DNA of 64,000 bases from CAZSBB01 sp964605235 (GCA_964605235.1 CAZSBB010000024.1:41975-105974); one strand, 5' to 3'. Shown: positions 8,867 through 18,900, counted from the stretch's first letter. Translations and numbers: made by a program. The notes: generated by a model not told the origin, from the letters alone.

Positions 8867-10063
8867 TCAAGTATAGGCGCCAAAGCCAAAGAACCAATGC
8901 TTCTTGGCGAAACGGTAGAGCCAGTGTTCCTCGGGCACTTCCTGTCCGGGCAGATGCTGACTGTGCCGGGCTTCGAGCGCCTGCAATTCCGCCAGGGCAG
9001 CACCGTCGCCGCGGTGGGCGCTGTCGGTGGCCTGATGGCGGGCGACCACCTGTTCGAGCAGATCCGGGCGTTCGAGCACCACGCAGCCGCGCGTCGCTTG
9101 CGCTGCCGTGCGGCGGAAATCCTCGAGATACTGCGAGCGGGTCATGGTGTCATAAATGCTCGGCTGATCGTGGATGGTTTCGCGGGCGAACTGCACGATG
9201 GGACAGGGTTCGATCTCGCCCCAGGGGTTGATGTGATGGCTGATGCCGGTGGCGGCCGGGCAGAGGGCTTCGCCGCGGTCGTCCCAGTAGGCGTCGACAA
9301 TGCCGATGGGTTTGCGCCAGCGCATGGTGACGATGAACCGGCGGATGTTGACGATCTGCTCGGGCGTCAGCGCCAGCTCGGGATGCGGGTCAGCGCCCAC
9401 CGGCCGGTAGGTGTGGAACCAGCAGTAGTGGACACCGAGTTGGATGAGACGGTCGAGCCAGGCTTCGCTGACGAGTTCGTAGTTGGTCTGGCAGACGCTG
9501 GTGGCGACGCCGGTGATCAGGCGATTGCGGATGCAGGCGTGCAGGCCGTCGAGGGTGCGATCAAGCACATGCAGTCGGCCGCGCCGGGTGTCGCTGACGA
9601 TTTCATTGCCTTCGATGGAGATGAGCGGGGTCACATTGCCGCAGCGGAAGAGCGCTTTGGCGAACTCGTCATCGATGAGCTGGCCGTTGGTGAAAAGCTG
9701 GAAGTAGCAGTCGGAATGCCGGCTGAGCAGGTCGATGAGCTGGCTGTGCATGGTGGGTTCGCCACCGAGCAGGCCGAAGAAGCTGTTGCCGTGGCGCTTG
9801 GCGTCGGCGATGACGCGGCTCAGGTCGTCGAGGGAGATTTCCTGGCGTGGGCCATCGACTTTCACCCAGCAGCCCTGACAGCGCAGGTTGCAGGAGTTGA
9901 TGATGGAGATGTAGAGGAAGGGCGGGAAGTAGACGCCCTTTTTCAGCCGGGCTTTGTGCTTCTGCACGCTGCGCATGGACTTGTAGCCGAAGGTGTAGCC
10001 GAACTTCCACAACAGGCGCGGGCTGGTGGTGCGCCACATGCGCCAGGCGAGTTTCTCAAGCAT
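8867..10063 (-). CDS. Radical SAM enzyme with C-terminal Cys-rich (SPASM-like) region
   Basis: A 398-residue radical SAM protein. The [4Fe-4S]/SAM motif CNLRCQGC has Cys at 58, 62 and 65, and the SAM-contacting GGEP motif is at 100-103. The C-terminal half carries further Cys (LCPAATG, EPCPIV, RGCVV) with NPWGEIEPCP, typical of SPASM/twitch regions that hold an extra Fe-S cluster. The N terminus has a hydrophobic/basic stretch (LLWKFGYTFGYKSM) that may bring it to the membrane. The ATG at 10063 overlaps the end of the ferredoxin gene by 8 bp, implying translational coupling; an upstream in-frame start at 10099 is less likely. Substrate unknown; an isoprenoid or lipid is suggested only by the neighbouring prenyl synthase and cyclase-like genes. 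Confidence 0.88.
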   Translation of the reverse strand: MLEKLAWRMWRTTSPRLLWKFGYTFGYKSMRSVQKHKARLKKGVYFPPFLYISIINSCNLRCQGCWVKVDGPRQEISLDDLSRVIADAKRHGNSFFGLLGGEPTMHSQLIDLLSRHSDCYFQLFTNGQLIDDEFAKALFRCGNVTPLISIEGNEIVSDTRRGRLHVLDRTLDGLHACIRNRLITGVATSVCQTNYELVSEAWLDRLIQLGVHYCWFHTYRPVGADPHPELALTPEQIVNIRRFIVTMRWRKPIGIVDAYWDDRGEALCPAATGISHHINPWGEIEPCPIVQFARETIHDQPSIYDTMTRSQYLEDFRRTAAQATRGCVVLERPDLLEQVVARHQATDSAHRGDGAALAELQALEARHSQHLPGQEVPEEHWLYRFAKKHWFFGFGAYT

Positions 10064-10913
10064 CGCTGTGCCCCCCCGCGTGGGGAGCAGCGGCGCCATC
10101 GCCCTGCACCTGGGCCCGGAAGCGCGCGGCCTTGGCCTGGATCATCTCCATCGACGGCAGGCTTTGCAGCACTTCGTCGGGGATGTCGAGCGCCTGCTTG
10201 AGCTTGGTCAGACACCGCTGCCGCTCGCGCAGGGCTTTGGATTCATCGCGTTCCCGGCTGAAGCGTTCCTTGGCGGCCTCGCTGCGCTGCCGCAGCGCGG
10301 AGTAGATGTCGCCGCCGAGCAGCGCGGAGATGTCGACTTTCATCGACTGCCGCTGCACAGCCTGGTCGGTGACCACATCGCCATTGATGGGGCCCGCTGC
10401 ATACTTGGGAAACATGATCGCCACTTCCGGACACACGCGCGAGCAGGCGGGGCAATCGGTCTTGCAGTTGTCGTGATGCTGCACGGCAATGCGGTTCTGC
10501 GCGTCCACGCCATACACGTCGAACAGGCAAAAGCTCAAACACTGCATGCAGTTGGTGCAGCGCTGGTAGTCGATCACCGGGAACCACGGCTTCCACGACC
10601 GCCGCGCGCCGGCCAGCTCCGTCCGCAGGGCGTTGACCTGGGCACAAATCTCCGAAGTGGCGTGATCCGCCAGTTCCAGCAAGCGCACGGGTTGATCCGG
10701 CTGATCCGCAGGCGGTTGGGTGAAGCAACCGAGCACCAGCAGCGCGGCATCCGGCCCGGCATCGGCGGTGGAACCCTGACGCACACAAGAAACGCGATGA
10801 CCCGCCTCCAGCAGCGCGAGGACCAGTTCCGTGCGGCGCGCCGGCTCCAGCGCTGCCGCGCCCGGGCCTTCGTACAACACCACCGCAAAGGCGGTTGCAG
10901 TCGCGCTGCTCAT
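10056..10913 (-). CDS. Ferredoxin-type protein with two [4Fe-4S] motifs
   Basis: A 285-residue protein. The first 100 residues form an unassigned alpha/beta domain with a VVLYEG start. A dicluster ferredoxin domain follows: C119-x2-C122-x2-C125-x3-C129, then C150-x3-C154-x2-C157-x3-C161. The second motif has one extra residue between the first two Cys compared with the usual C-x2-C. The C-terminal 100 residues are charged and probably helical or coiled coil (AAKERFSRERDESKALRER). It would pass electrons to or from the radical SAM enzyme encoded just downstream. Its start overlaps the stop of the small Cys protein gene by 4 bp. Cytoplasmic; no signal peptide. Confidence 0.85.
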   Translation of the reverse strand: MSSATATAFAVVLYEGPGAAALEPARRTELVLALLEAGHRVSCVRQGSTADAGPDAALLVLGCFTQPPADQPDQPVRLLELADHATSEICAQVNALRTELAGARRSWKPWFPVIDYQRCTNCMQCLSFCLFDVYGVDAQNRIAVQHHDNCKTDCPACSRVCPEVAIMFPKYAAGPINGDVVTDQAVQRQSMKVDISALLGGDIYSALRQRSEAAKERFSRERDESKALRERQRCLTKLKQALDIPDEVLQSLPSMEMIQAKAARFRAQVQGDGAAAPHAGGHSDA

Positions 10914-11269
10914 GGCGTTGTCCCCTGCAAGCCGGCGAGCACCTGGTCCGCTGACTGCTCGCGCATGTTCAGCACCCGCACGCGCTGCGGATCGAGCTTG
11001 TGCCCCGCCGCTTCAAACAAGCCCAGCACCGCCCGGCGATGGCACGCGGCAATGCGCAGGTCATCCGCCTGCGCAAGCTGCGCCAGCAGCGGATCGCGGC
11101 GGGCGGACATTTCACACAGGTCGGGCGCCGCCTGGAAATTCGTGCCGGCGAGGGTGAGCTGGGTCAGCACCTGCCGCTTGAGGTCGCTGGGGATCACGTT
11201 GGCGTACTGGCAGTGGCAGTACAACACGCACGCGTCGGCGCCGGCGGCAGGTGAGGATGATTCAGTCAT
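10910..11269 (-). CDS. Small Cys-rich protein resembling the HdrA N-terminal domain
   Basis: A 119-residue protein with Cys at 14, 18, 20, 52 and 76. The layout (VLYCHCQYAN near residue 15, then PDLCEMS and RIAACHRRAV) resembles the N-terminal domain of heterodisulfide-reductase subunit A proteins, where these Cys bind an Fe-S cluster, but no FAD domain follows. The ATG at 11269 overlaps the end of the H-protein-like gene by 8 bp and the stop overlaps the ferredoxin start by 4 bp, so it is in the same operon. A role as a small electron carrier or redox sensor for the radical SAM enzyme is an inference; the family match is moderate. Confidence 0.65.
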   Translation of the reverse strand: MTESSSPAAGADACVLYCHCQYANVIPSDLKRQVLTQLTLAGTNFQAAPDLCEMSARRDPLLAQLAQADDLRIAACHRRAVLGLFEAAGHKLDPQRVRVLNMREQSADQVLAGLQGTTP

Positions 11270-11675
11270 GGCGCAATCCCTGCATCCGATCAATGGCGGC
11301 ATCAAGCAGTTCGACATAGCCCTGCACCGGCACCGCCTGGGCGTCAGGCTCCCCTTCCACGCGGTACAACCAGCCTGCATCGTAGGGCTGCTTTTCGATC
11401 AAAGTCGCCTGCTCGACCAGTGCGGGGTTGCCTCCGACAAACCGACCCGTCGCCACGCAGTAGAGGTCGGTGATGGCTTTGAATCCTTCCACCCAGCCGA
11501 TGATCTGCCCGGCGGCAACCGTGCCGTCCGGCTGGGCTTCCCAGTCATGTTCGACGATCTCCCCAAGCATACGCACCGCAAAGCGCGTGAATCCCACCGT
11601 CCACACCGCCGCATCACCGTCGCCATCGCGCCGCAGCCAGAAGTGGCTGGGGGTGTACAGCCGATCATCCGGCAA
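11262..11675 (-). CDS. Glycine-cleavage H-protein-like lipoyl-domain protein
   Basis: A 137-residue homologue of GcvH. LYTPSHFWLR near the N terminus matches the family's YT-x-SHEW start, and VEGFKAITDLYCVATG at 62-77 places a Lys at position 66 exactly where GcvH carries its lipoyl group. YDAGWLYRVE near 110 matches the YGEGWL signature. No gcvT or gcvP gene is near, so it is unlikely to serve glycine cleavage; H-like proteins can act as lipoyl carriers in other redox systems. The start is unclear: TTG at 11675 begins just before the conserved part, but the frame is open upstream to a TAG near 11736 without ATG, GTG or TTG, and a CTG near 11717 has AGGA eight bases before it. It is the first gene of the six-gene operon. 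Confidence 0.8.
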   Translation of the reverse strand: MPDDRLYTPSHFWLRRDGDGDAAVWTVGFTRFAVRMLGEIVEHDWEAQPDGTVAAGQIIGWVEGFKAITDLYCVATGRFVGGNPALVEQATLIEKQPYDAGWLYRVEGEPDAQAVPVQGYVELLDAAIDRMQGLRHD

Positions 11676-11745
11676 GCGAGTGCGAAACCGCGAACGCTGG
11701 TAGGAGATGAGGTTCAGAGGCGGGTTCCTGGGGATCTATTTTTTA

Positions 11746-11945
11746 GCCACAGATGAACACAGATGAAGACCGAGAGAGATAAAGCAGGGATAAAGAAATT
11801 TAAGCTAGCAGAGAAACATTGAATGGAGACAACAGGAACACGCAGACTCAATGCGGCACGACATGCTGCGGAAAGCATCCCGCTCACAATTGGTTCTTAA
11901 TCCCTGTCTTATCTCTCTCTGCCTTCATCTGTGTTCATCCGTGGC
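11746..11945. repeat. 200-bp inverted-repeat element, family 1 copy B
   Basis: The left arm at 11746-11793 (gccacagatgaacacagatg... followed by gagagagataa) pairs with the right arm at 11898-11945 over about 48 nt with only a few mismatches. Its outer arm sequence is shared with the element at 6077-6256. It fills the space between the first gene of the operon and bioB, both on the minus strand, and carries no gene. Confidence 0.85.
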
Positions 11946-11956
11946 AAAAAAACCAT

Positions 11957-13042
11957 TCAAACCACCGGCAGACTCAGCAGCGAACCTTCGGGGCGCGGGC
12001 CGGGGTGGGTGGCGGCGGGGGCTTCGTGTTCGACTTCCTCGAAGGTCTGGTAGCTCACGCCCAGGTCGCGGAGCATCTGGTGGTCCTGCTCGGGGGAGCG
12101 GCCGAAGGTGGTCAGGTAGTTGCCGATCAGGAAGCTGTTGCCGCCGGCGAAGAACATCCAGCTCTGCATGTCGCGCAGAATCTTTTCCCGCCCGCCGGCG
12201 ATTTTCAGCTCGGCAGTGGGCAGCAGGAAGCGATACAGGGCGACGATGTGCAGGGCCTCAAGCGGCGTGAGCATTTCCACCTGCCCGTGCAGCGGCGTGC
12301 CGTGGATGGCGTTGAGGAAGTTGATGGGCACCACATCCGCGCCGATGTCGCGCAGCTCCAGCGCCATGTCAATGCGGTCGTCCCACACCTCGCCCATGCC
12401 GAAGATGCCGCCCGAGCAGAGCGACAGCCCCGCGGCCTTGGCGGCCCGCAGCGTGCGCAGCCGGTCGTCATAGGTGTGCGTGGTGCAGATGTTGGGGAAG
12501 TGTCGGCGGGAAGCTTCAAGGTTGTGGTTGATCCGCAGCACGCCCATGCCCTTGAGCCGATGAGCCTGCTGCTCGTTCAGTTCGCCCAGCGTGGCGCAGG
12601 CGCGGATGCGCCCGGTTTCATTGGTCTGACGGAAATAGGGTTCGAGCCAATCCAGCTCGGCGTCGGTGGGCCCGCGCCCGGAGTTGACGATGCCGAAGCT
12701 GTTGGCGCCGTTGGCGAGCGCCTGCTCGGTGGCCTGCTGCATTTCCTCGACCGACAGTTTGCCAGGGGCGACATGGGTCTGGTGATGCTTGGACTGCGAG
12801 CAGTAGGAGCAATCCTCGGAGCAGTTGCCCACCTTGCCCGCGACGATGGAGCAGAACTTGACGCTCGGGCCGGTGAACCGGAGGCGGATCTTGTTCGCCC
12901 AGAAAAACAGGTCGTAGCGGGCGTCGCCGGCCACCTGCGCCAGCTCATGGGCCTGGGCGCGGCCAAGCAATTCCCCCGCCAGAACGCGCTGGGCAAGGTC
13001 GGCAATACGGCTGGCGGTACGGTCGTAGTGGGCGTAATCCAT
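11957..13042 (-). CDS. bioB: Biotin synthase
   Basis: A 361-residue radical SAM enzyme that inserts sulfur into dethiobiotin in the last step of biotin synthesis. The motif C74-SED-C78-SY-C81 within GKVGNCSEDCSYCSQS is diagnostic of BioB. Further conserved parts follow: NSFGIVNSGRGP, INHNLEASRRHFPNI, CSGGIFGMGEVWDDRIDMA and the PINFLNAIHGTPL loop. Length fits the family, with a short acidic/Pro tail extra. The partner gene bioD lies about 20 kb away at 32631, so the pathway is not in one operon here. It is preceded by two small membrane-protein genes on the same strand (gap 44 bp). Confidence 0.96.
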   Translation of the reverse strand: MDYAHYDRTASRIADLAQRVLAGELLGRAQAHELAQVAGDARYDLFFWANKIRLRFTGPSVKFCSIVAGKVGNCSEDCSYCSQSKHHQTHVAPGKLSVEEMQQATEQALANGANSFGIVNSGRGPTDAELDWLEPYFRQTNETGRIRACATLGELNEQQAHRLKGMGVLRINHNLEASRRHFPNICTTHTYDDRLRTLRAAKAAGLSLCSGGIFGMGEVWDDRIDMALELRDIGADVVPINFLNAIHGTPLHGQVEMLTPLEALHIVALYRFLLPTAELKIAGGREKILRDMQSWMFFAGGNSFLIGNYLTTFGRSPEQDHQMLRDLGVSYQTFEEVEHEAPAATHPGPRPEGSLLSLPVV

Positions 13043-13086
13043 GGCGGGATTGTAGGGGATCAGGCTAAGCGTGACCGGGTCGGGTT

Positions 13087-13434
13087 CTAGCGGCTCATGC
13101 GCGGGGCAGCGCCGCCCCCGCCGGTGCTGGAGGACGAATTGGTCTGGAACGCCCGCGCCAGGTCCAGGTTCTGCATCAGACGCATCTGCTTGCGGCCCAG
13201 ATCGGTGCGGTAAACCAGCAGCCGCTGCGCGGTGTTGTGCAGCACGAACAAGGCTTCTTCATCCTGCCGGGTGCGGGCAGTCATGGCGGTGATCGGCCCA
13301 CTGGTGACGACCATCGCGGCGTCGGCGGTGGGCAGGATGGCTTTGGTTTGCAGTTGGGTCAGCAGCACGGCGGTCAGCACGAACGCGGACGCCAGCAGGC
13401 CCCAGCAGGCGAGTTGATGTTCTTTGGAGGTCAT
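13087..13434 (-). CDS. Small single-pass membrane protein, unknown function
   Basis: A 115-residue protein with one N-terminal membrane segment (ACWGLLASAFVLTAVLLTQL, residues about 10-29) and then a soluble domain with TRQDEEALFVLHNTAQRLLVYRTD and a low-complexity SSSSTGGGG tail. The soluble part resembles that of the next protein upstream (13495-13788): both have an R-x-Q-D/Q-D stretch followed by a short beta-type segment ending in a hydrophobic-aromatic pair, so they may be distant paralogues. ATG 13434 is preferred over 13464 because the membrane helix then starts near the N terminus. I do not recognise the family. Confidence 0.6.
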   Translation of the reverse strand: MTSKEHQLACWGLLASAFVLTAVLLTQLQTKAILPTADAAMVVTSGPITAMTARTRQDEEALFVLHNTAQRLLVYRTDLGRKQMRLMQNLDLARAFQTNSSSSTGGGGAAPRMSR

Positions 13435-13494
13435 GGGAATGCTCGCAGAAAAAGGGGAAAGCAATCGAATCGGACCCGCAGCGGGGAGGACGGG

Positions 13495-13788
13495 TCAGCG
13501 TCCGCCGGCAGCGCCTTGAATGTCGCGGACCATGTCGGTGCCGCCCATGATTTCGACGTTGTCGCTCGAGCCGTTGTAGAACAGCGAGATGCAGCGGGCG
13601 CTGTTGAGCTCGATGACGTAAATGGAATCCTGCTGCGTGCGTCCGGTGCTTTGGCCGGCGACCATGATGTACTGCACGCCGGCGAACTGGGCGGGAGCCG
13701 GGCTGGGGGTGAGCATCACCAGCGCCACCGCCGCCAGCAGGACAAGGTTGAGCGCCAACAGAGCTTGCAGGGGTTTGGACCGCTTCAT
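13495..13788 (-). CDS. Small exported or membrane-anchored protein, unknown function
   Basis: A 97-residue protein with an N-terminal hydrophobic segment (KPLQALLALNLVLLAAVALVML) after MKRS, acting as signal anchor or signal peptide (possible cleavage near APA). The exported part has YIMVAGQSTGRTQQDSIYVIELNSARC, a beta-rich stretch. An AGGAGT ribosome-binding site seven bases before ATG 13788 supports this start. It is followed by a likely paralogue (13087-13434) and preceded by another tiny membrane gene, all on the minus strand and leading to bioB. Function unknown. Confidence 0.62.
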   Translation of the reverse strand: MKRSKPLQALLALNLVLLAAVALVMLTPSPAPAQFAGVQYIMVAGQSTGRTQQDSIYVIELNSARCISLFYNGSSDNVEIMGGTDMVRDIQGAAGGR

Positions 13789-13875
13789 CGCGCGACTCCT
13801 GTCAGGGGGAATTTGCATTCACGCCACCGGGCCGGGCTTGGGGGCCGGCAGTCGGTGATCCGGAAAAAGGCGGGA

Positions 13876-14046
13876 TCAGTCCTGATGCGATCGACCCGAG
13901 GAGCGAATGGACGCCACCACCACGCCGACGATCAGCACCGCGGCAGCAATGGGGCCAAACCAGTCACTGCGTTCAGGCGCCGCATCGACCTGCGCCAGCA
14001 GCGGCGAGGTCCAGGCGGCCACGGTCGTCAGCAGGTAGGAAAGCAT
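13876..14046 (-). CDS. 56-residue membrane microprotein
   Basis: A short open frame from ATG 14046 to TGA 13876. It encodes a signal-like N terminus (MLSYLLTTVAAWTSPLLAQ), a short polar middle with Asp, Glu and Arg, and a second hydrophobic segment (FGPIAAAVLIVGVVVASI) followed by a basic tail RSSGRSHQD. This order (cleavable or first helix, then helix, then positive tail) is what a real small membrane protein shows and is unlikely in a random frame. It lies just upstream of two other small membrane-protein genes on the same strand. No ribosome-binding site of note. Function unknown. Confidence 0.5.
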   Translation of the reverse strand: MLSYLLTTVAAWTSPLLAQVDAAPERSDWFGPIAAAVLIVGVVVASIRSSGRSHQD

Positions 14047-14241
14047 TGCAAAAGATGATATGCCCGCCGCGCAGGGGTGTAAAGACTACTGAGCCGCCAA
14101 TCGGACACCATCGTGCGGAGGATGGTGCTGCGGCCCCGGCCGGCGCATGCGATATTCGCAGGGTAAAATCGCGTGACTGCCGCCGTCGGCGCAAGTCGGC
14201 TGTCAGTTGGCCGTTTCCCCATCAGATCAGGAGTGCTGGGC

Positions 14242-15198
14242 ATGTCGGACCTGCGGATCGCCACCGTGCAGTTTGAGAACAAGGACAACGACAAGGCATA
14301 CAACCTGGGCCGCATTGCCGCGCTGACCCGCCGGGCGGTGGATCAGGGGGCGCAGATCGTGTGCTTCCACGAGGTGTGCATCCCGGGCTATTCCTGGATG
14401 CAACCGCTGACCCATCAGCAGATGCTCGACGTCGCCGAGTTCGTGCCCGATGGCCCCAGCGTGCAGGCGCTCATCAAGATCGCGCGCGAGCACAACACCA
14501 TCGTCATGGCGGGGCTGACGGAAAAGGACCAGCAGAACAAGGTCTACAACACCTACGTGACGGTCGGCCCCGAGGGCTACATCACGCGCTTCCGCAAGCT
14601 GCATACGTTTGTGAACCCGTTCCTCTCGCCGGGCGACGCGTACAACGTGATCGACCTGCTGGGCTGGAAGGTCGGCTTCCTGATCTGCTACGACAACAAT
14701 CTCGTGGAAAATCCGCGCATGACCGCGCTGCTGGGAGCAGAGGTCATCATCGCGCCGCACGTAACCTGCTGCCTGCCCTCGCCGTTGCCGGGGCGCGGGA
14801 CCGTGGACCGCAAGCTGTGGGAAAATCGGCACCGCGATCCAACCCGCCTGCGGCTGGAGTTCCAGGGACCCAAGGGCCGCGGCTGGCTGATGAAATGGCT
14901 GCCCACCCGCGCCTATGAGAACGGCGTGTACTACGTGTTCAGCAATCCGGTCGGCTGGGATTACGACACCGTCAAGCCGGGGCTGGCGATGGTGATCGAC
15001 CCCTATGGCGATGTGCTGGTGGAAAGCCACGAGTTGGGCGACGACGTGGTGGTGGGTCTGCTCACGCGCGAAAAGCTCACCGGCACGCCGGGCGAACGCT
15101 ATCGCAAAGCACGTCGGCCGGGGCTGTACCAGAAGCTGGTGGAGCCGCAGGAATCGGTGACGCTGCCGGGCTGGACGATGGAGCATCAGCGTAAGTGA
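14242..15198 (+). CDS. Nitrilase-superfamily amidohydrolase
   Basis: A 318-residue carbon-nitrogen hydrolase that hydrolyses an amide or carbamoyl bond. The catalytic triad is visible: Glu44 in CFHEVCIPGYSW, Lys119 in RFRKLHTF and Cys149 in GFLICYDNNLVENPR. The general layout fits N-carbamoyl-amino-acid or beta-ureidopropionase/N-carbamoylputrescine-type members, but Arg/Asp specificity residues cannot be assigned from sequence alone. ATG 14242 is chosen because AGGAG lies nine bases upstream and the conserved LRIATVQFEN starts at once; the frame is open back to 14173. It is followed by repeat elements and then acnA, and is probably a single-gene transcript. Confidence 0.88.
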   Translation: MSDLRIATVQFENKDNDKAYNLGRIAALTRRAVDQGAQIVCFHEVCIPGYSWMQPLTHQQMLDVAEFVPDGPSVQALIKIAREHNTIVMAGLTEKDQQNKVYNTYVTVGPEGYITRFRKLHTFVNPFLSPGDAYNVIDLLGWKVGFLICYDNNLVENPRMTALLGAEVIIAPHVTCCLPSPLPGRGTVDRKLWENRHRDPTRLRLEFQGPKGRGWLMKWLPTRAYENGVYYVFSNPVGWDYDTVKPGLAMVIDPYGDVLVESHELGDDVVVGLLTREKLTGTPGERYRKARRPGLYQKLVEPQESVTLPGWTMEHQRK

Positions 15199-15230
15199 GC
15201 CGGGCGCCGCAGCGCTGACTGGCGCCGGGA

Positions 15231-15345
15231 AACGAGCCGGAAGCGTGAGCGACGGGAAGGGCGTCTGGCGGCAAAACGTCCTGGGTTCTTGCCCCGGGCG
15301 CGCGGCGTCACAAGCTCTGCCCGTCGCTCACGCTTCCGGCTCGTT
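15231..15345. repeat. 115-bp inverted-repeat element, family 2 copy A
   Basis: Perfect 26-nt arms: aacgagccggaagcgtgagc... at 15231-15256 and its reverse complement at 15320-15345. Copies with the same arms and nearly the same length lie at 24354-24468 and 32500-32615. The interior differs between copies. No coding capacity. Confidence 0.9.
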
Positions 15346-15362
15346 TGGCAGGGCAACGGTCA

Positions 15363-15429
15363 GGATCAAAAAAAGGGATAAGTACATTATTTTTGGCGAA
15401 AATAATGTACTTATCCCTTTTTTTGATCC
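15363..15429. repeat. Perfect 31-bp hairpin, A/T-rich
   Basis: Left arm 15363-15393 and right arm 15399-15429 are exact reverse complements around a 5-nt loop (tggcg). The core is gggataagtacattatttt. It is flanked by runs of seven A and seven T and bounded by GGATC/GATCC. It is far more A/T-rich than its surroundings. It could act as a bidirectional terminator between the nitrilase gene and acnA, or be a mobile repeat unit. Confidence 0.9.
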
Positions 15430-15553
15430 CGCCAGCGCCATGGCCGCCGGTTTCGAATCCGCGCGTTTTTCCTGTTACGATGCCCGGTCTGTCGGCCGGT
15501 GGACGCCGACTGCGCTCCTCTACTGTCCCGTTTGCCCGTCAAGGATCAGCCCC

Positions 15554-18283
<2,730 letters not shown>

Positions 18284-18315
18284 GCGGCCAACACTTCACT
18301 GCACGACCAACACTG

Positions 18316-18342
18316 CCCCCGGTCAGTGACCGGGGGTTTTTT
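18316..18342 (+). terminator. Rho-independent terminator after acnA
   Basis: A 10-bp stem (cccccggtca against tgaccggggg, single-base loop g, opening in practice to a wider loop) is followed at once by six T. It lies 33 bp after the acnA stop and is the classical terminator form. Confidence 0.88.
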
Positions 18343-18360
18343 GTTTCCTGCGCATCATGC

Positions 18361-18432
18361 TTGTAGGTCCGGGCTTGCCCGGACAGGTCGAACCCCTGGC
18401 GTGCGTGTCCGGGCAATCCCGGACATACATGC
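18361..18432. repeat. Short palindrome cluster (gtccgggc-N-gcccggac), copy A
   Basis: gtaggtccgggcttgcccgg is itself a hairpin and is followed by a partner (gtgtccgggcaatcccggac). The same pair occurs at 18901-19000 either side of the cupin gene. Non-coding dispersed repeat. Confidence 0.75.
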
Positions 18433-18456
18433 TCAGCGGCCAGGTTGTCACGGCAG

Positions 18457-18527
18457 ATCCCCCGGCGGAGCCGGGGGCTAACGGAAAATCGCGCCGCATC
18501 CGTTAGCCCCGGGCTTTGCCCGGGGAT
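18457..18527. repeat. 70-bp double-palindrome element, family 3 copy A
   Basis: Two G/C-rich hairpins (atcccccggcggagccgggg and ccccgggctttgcccgggga) flank a short centre with matching ctaacgg and ccgttag. The whole unit is an imperfect palindrome. A second copy with the same plan lies at 40714-40782. Confidence 0.85.
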
Positions 18528-18536
18528 TCCCATCCG

Positions 18537-18875
18537 TCAATCGTGAATGTTGATGAAGATGTAGCGGATGCTCTGCCCGGCTTCGCAGCGGACGTAGTGC
18601 TTGGTGAGCTTGGGGATTTCGATCACCATGTCTTTGCGCACCGGGACCGGCCGGCCGTTGTAGTACAGCGTGCCGGCGCCTTCGATCACCACGAAATACT
18701 GCGACCAGGTGGCGTGGGCGTCCTCGGCGACCTGGCCGGGGCCGGTGATGGCGCAGTCGCCGATCTGAAGCTGTTTCGCTTCGCCGCGGCCTTTGTCCAG
18801 CACGTCGTGGCAAACCTGATTGACCGCGCCGGCATCGGTGTAAGTAGGGAACTCGTCAAAGTGTTTGCAGTACAT
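18537..18875 (-). CDS. Single-domain cupin protein
   Basis: A 112-residue cytoplasmic protein with one cupin beta-barrel. Motif 1 is degenerate (ATWSQYFVVIEGAGTLYYNG, with only one of the usual His residues missing its partner) and motif 2 contains EIPKLTKHYVRCEAGQ. The family binds metals and small ligands; with incomplete metal ligands this one may be a binding rather than catalytic protein. ATG 18875 is preferred because GAGG lies upstream at suitable spacing; ATG-type start at 18887 is possible. It stands alone between palindromic repeat clusters on both sides. Role unknown. Confidence 0.75.
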   Translation of the reverse strand: MYCKHFDEFPTYTDAGAVNQVCHDVLDKGRGEAKQLQIGDCAITGPGQVAEDAHATWSQYFVVIEGAGTLYYNGRPVPVRKDMVIEIPKLTKHYVRCEAGQSIRYIFINIHD

Positions 18876-18900
18876 GGTCAGCCTCATTTCGCAGCGGAAT

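Larger units (their letters stand above)
15199..15553. other. 355-bp non-coding region upstream of acnA
   Basis: Contains no gene. It holds the 115-bp inverted-repeat element and the perfect A/T-rich hairpin described separately, then about 120 bp that must carry the acnA promoter; no strong promoter box is recognised. The last bases before acnA are AAGGATC, a plausible ribosome-binding site. Confidence 0.7.

Noticed and set aside
10026..11756. Plus-strand 576-codon frame over the Fe-S operon
   Set aside because: Antisense to three overlapping genes with clear Cys motifs.
15363..15429. Calling the A/T-rich hairpin a plain rho-independent terminator
   Set aside because: The stem is much longer than usual and its core is A/T-rich; a terminator role is possible but not the only explanation.
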